42,910 nucleotides of DNA from the NCBI GenBank assembly GCA_015061055.1, contig SUXH01000023.1, positions 1-42,910 on the forward strand, written 5' to 3'. This document shows positions 42,876 to 42,910 of this stretch, piece by piece. This stretch comes from Bacteroidales bacterium. GTDB lineage: Bacteria; Bacteroidota; Bacteroidia; Bacteroidales; Muribaculaceae. A program made the position numbers and the translations under genes. How positions within the stretch are numbered: position 1 is the first letter of the stretch; each line of letters starts with the position of its first letter. The notes beneath the pieces were generated by a model that saw nothing but the letters and a program-made list of their open reading frames with translations, was not told the origin of the DNA and made no database searches.

Positions 42876-42910
42876 TGTCGTGCAATGTACTCTTGAATCA
42901 GAGCCATTCT

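Overview
The window comes from a Bacteroidetes chromosome, most likely order Bacteroidales. The support is the AT-rich sequence, many promoters with the Bacteroidetes -7 box TAnnTTTG (often with TTTG or TTG about 20 bases upstream), absence of Shine-Dalgarno-like leaders, and the gene set (DUF1599 protein, DoxX/BT_3928-type protein, tpiA, SPOR protein, folE in a row). I cannot name the genus from the sequence alone; a Muribaculaceae-like or Prevotella-like gut organism is a guess.

Layout. 1-3.8 kb is an accessory patch. It holds two orphan RHS-core ends, each fused to a different C-terminal domain (one L,D-transpeptidase-like with an H...STGC pattern, one zincin-like with HExxH) and each followed by a small exported protein that may be its immunity partner. 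Small membrane and orphan ORFs follow, then a broken N-terminal piece of an RHS protein. 3.9-7.8 kb is a housekeeping cluster (DUF1599, DoxX-like, tpiA, SPOR, folE). 7.9-9.0 kb is a tRNA locus: three identical tRNA-Gly(GCC), tRNA-Leu(GAG), a 450-bp hairpin-rich mosaic, and tRNA-Leu(UAG) on the minus strand. 9.1-10.7 kb is an MlaF/MlaE-like lipid transporter pair. 10.8-12.1 kb is a hemerythrin/ScdA-like protein co-transcribed with a LuxR-type regulator whose receiver lacks the phospho-acceptor. Divergently, 12.3-16.8 kb encodes a PhoB/PhoR-like two-component pair and a PiT phosphate transporter, preceded by a PHO-box-like direct repeat.

Further on come a secreted 21-residue-repeat LRR protein, a CvfB-like S1 protein, a DUF3298-type lipoprotein, rsmG, an MBL-fold hydrolase, nhaA, a nucleoside phosphorylase, dprA, a thioesterase, a secreted Cys-Ntn hydrolase, a DUF486 protein, a YcxB-like protein, nhaC, an SLC45-type MFS sugar transporter, a SpoU rRNA methyltransferase and radA. 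A 240-bp nested palindrome sits between radA and a FadL-type outer membrane protein. It begins with the same roughly 25-bp sequence as the hairpin mosaic in the tRNA locus, 24 kb away. The window ends with an ABC-F protein plus Dabb protein, dedA-rpe, a uracil-DNA glycosylase-like protein, an orphan Wza-like export lipoprotein, an MFS transporter plus secreted serine hydrolase, and an edge region with direct and inverted repeats.

Most of the window is ordinary core genome. The parts most worth following up are the RHS cassette region, the two related palindromic elements, the hemerythrin/defective-receiver operon with its CCCTA/TAGGG operator cluster, and the putative PHO box.
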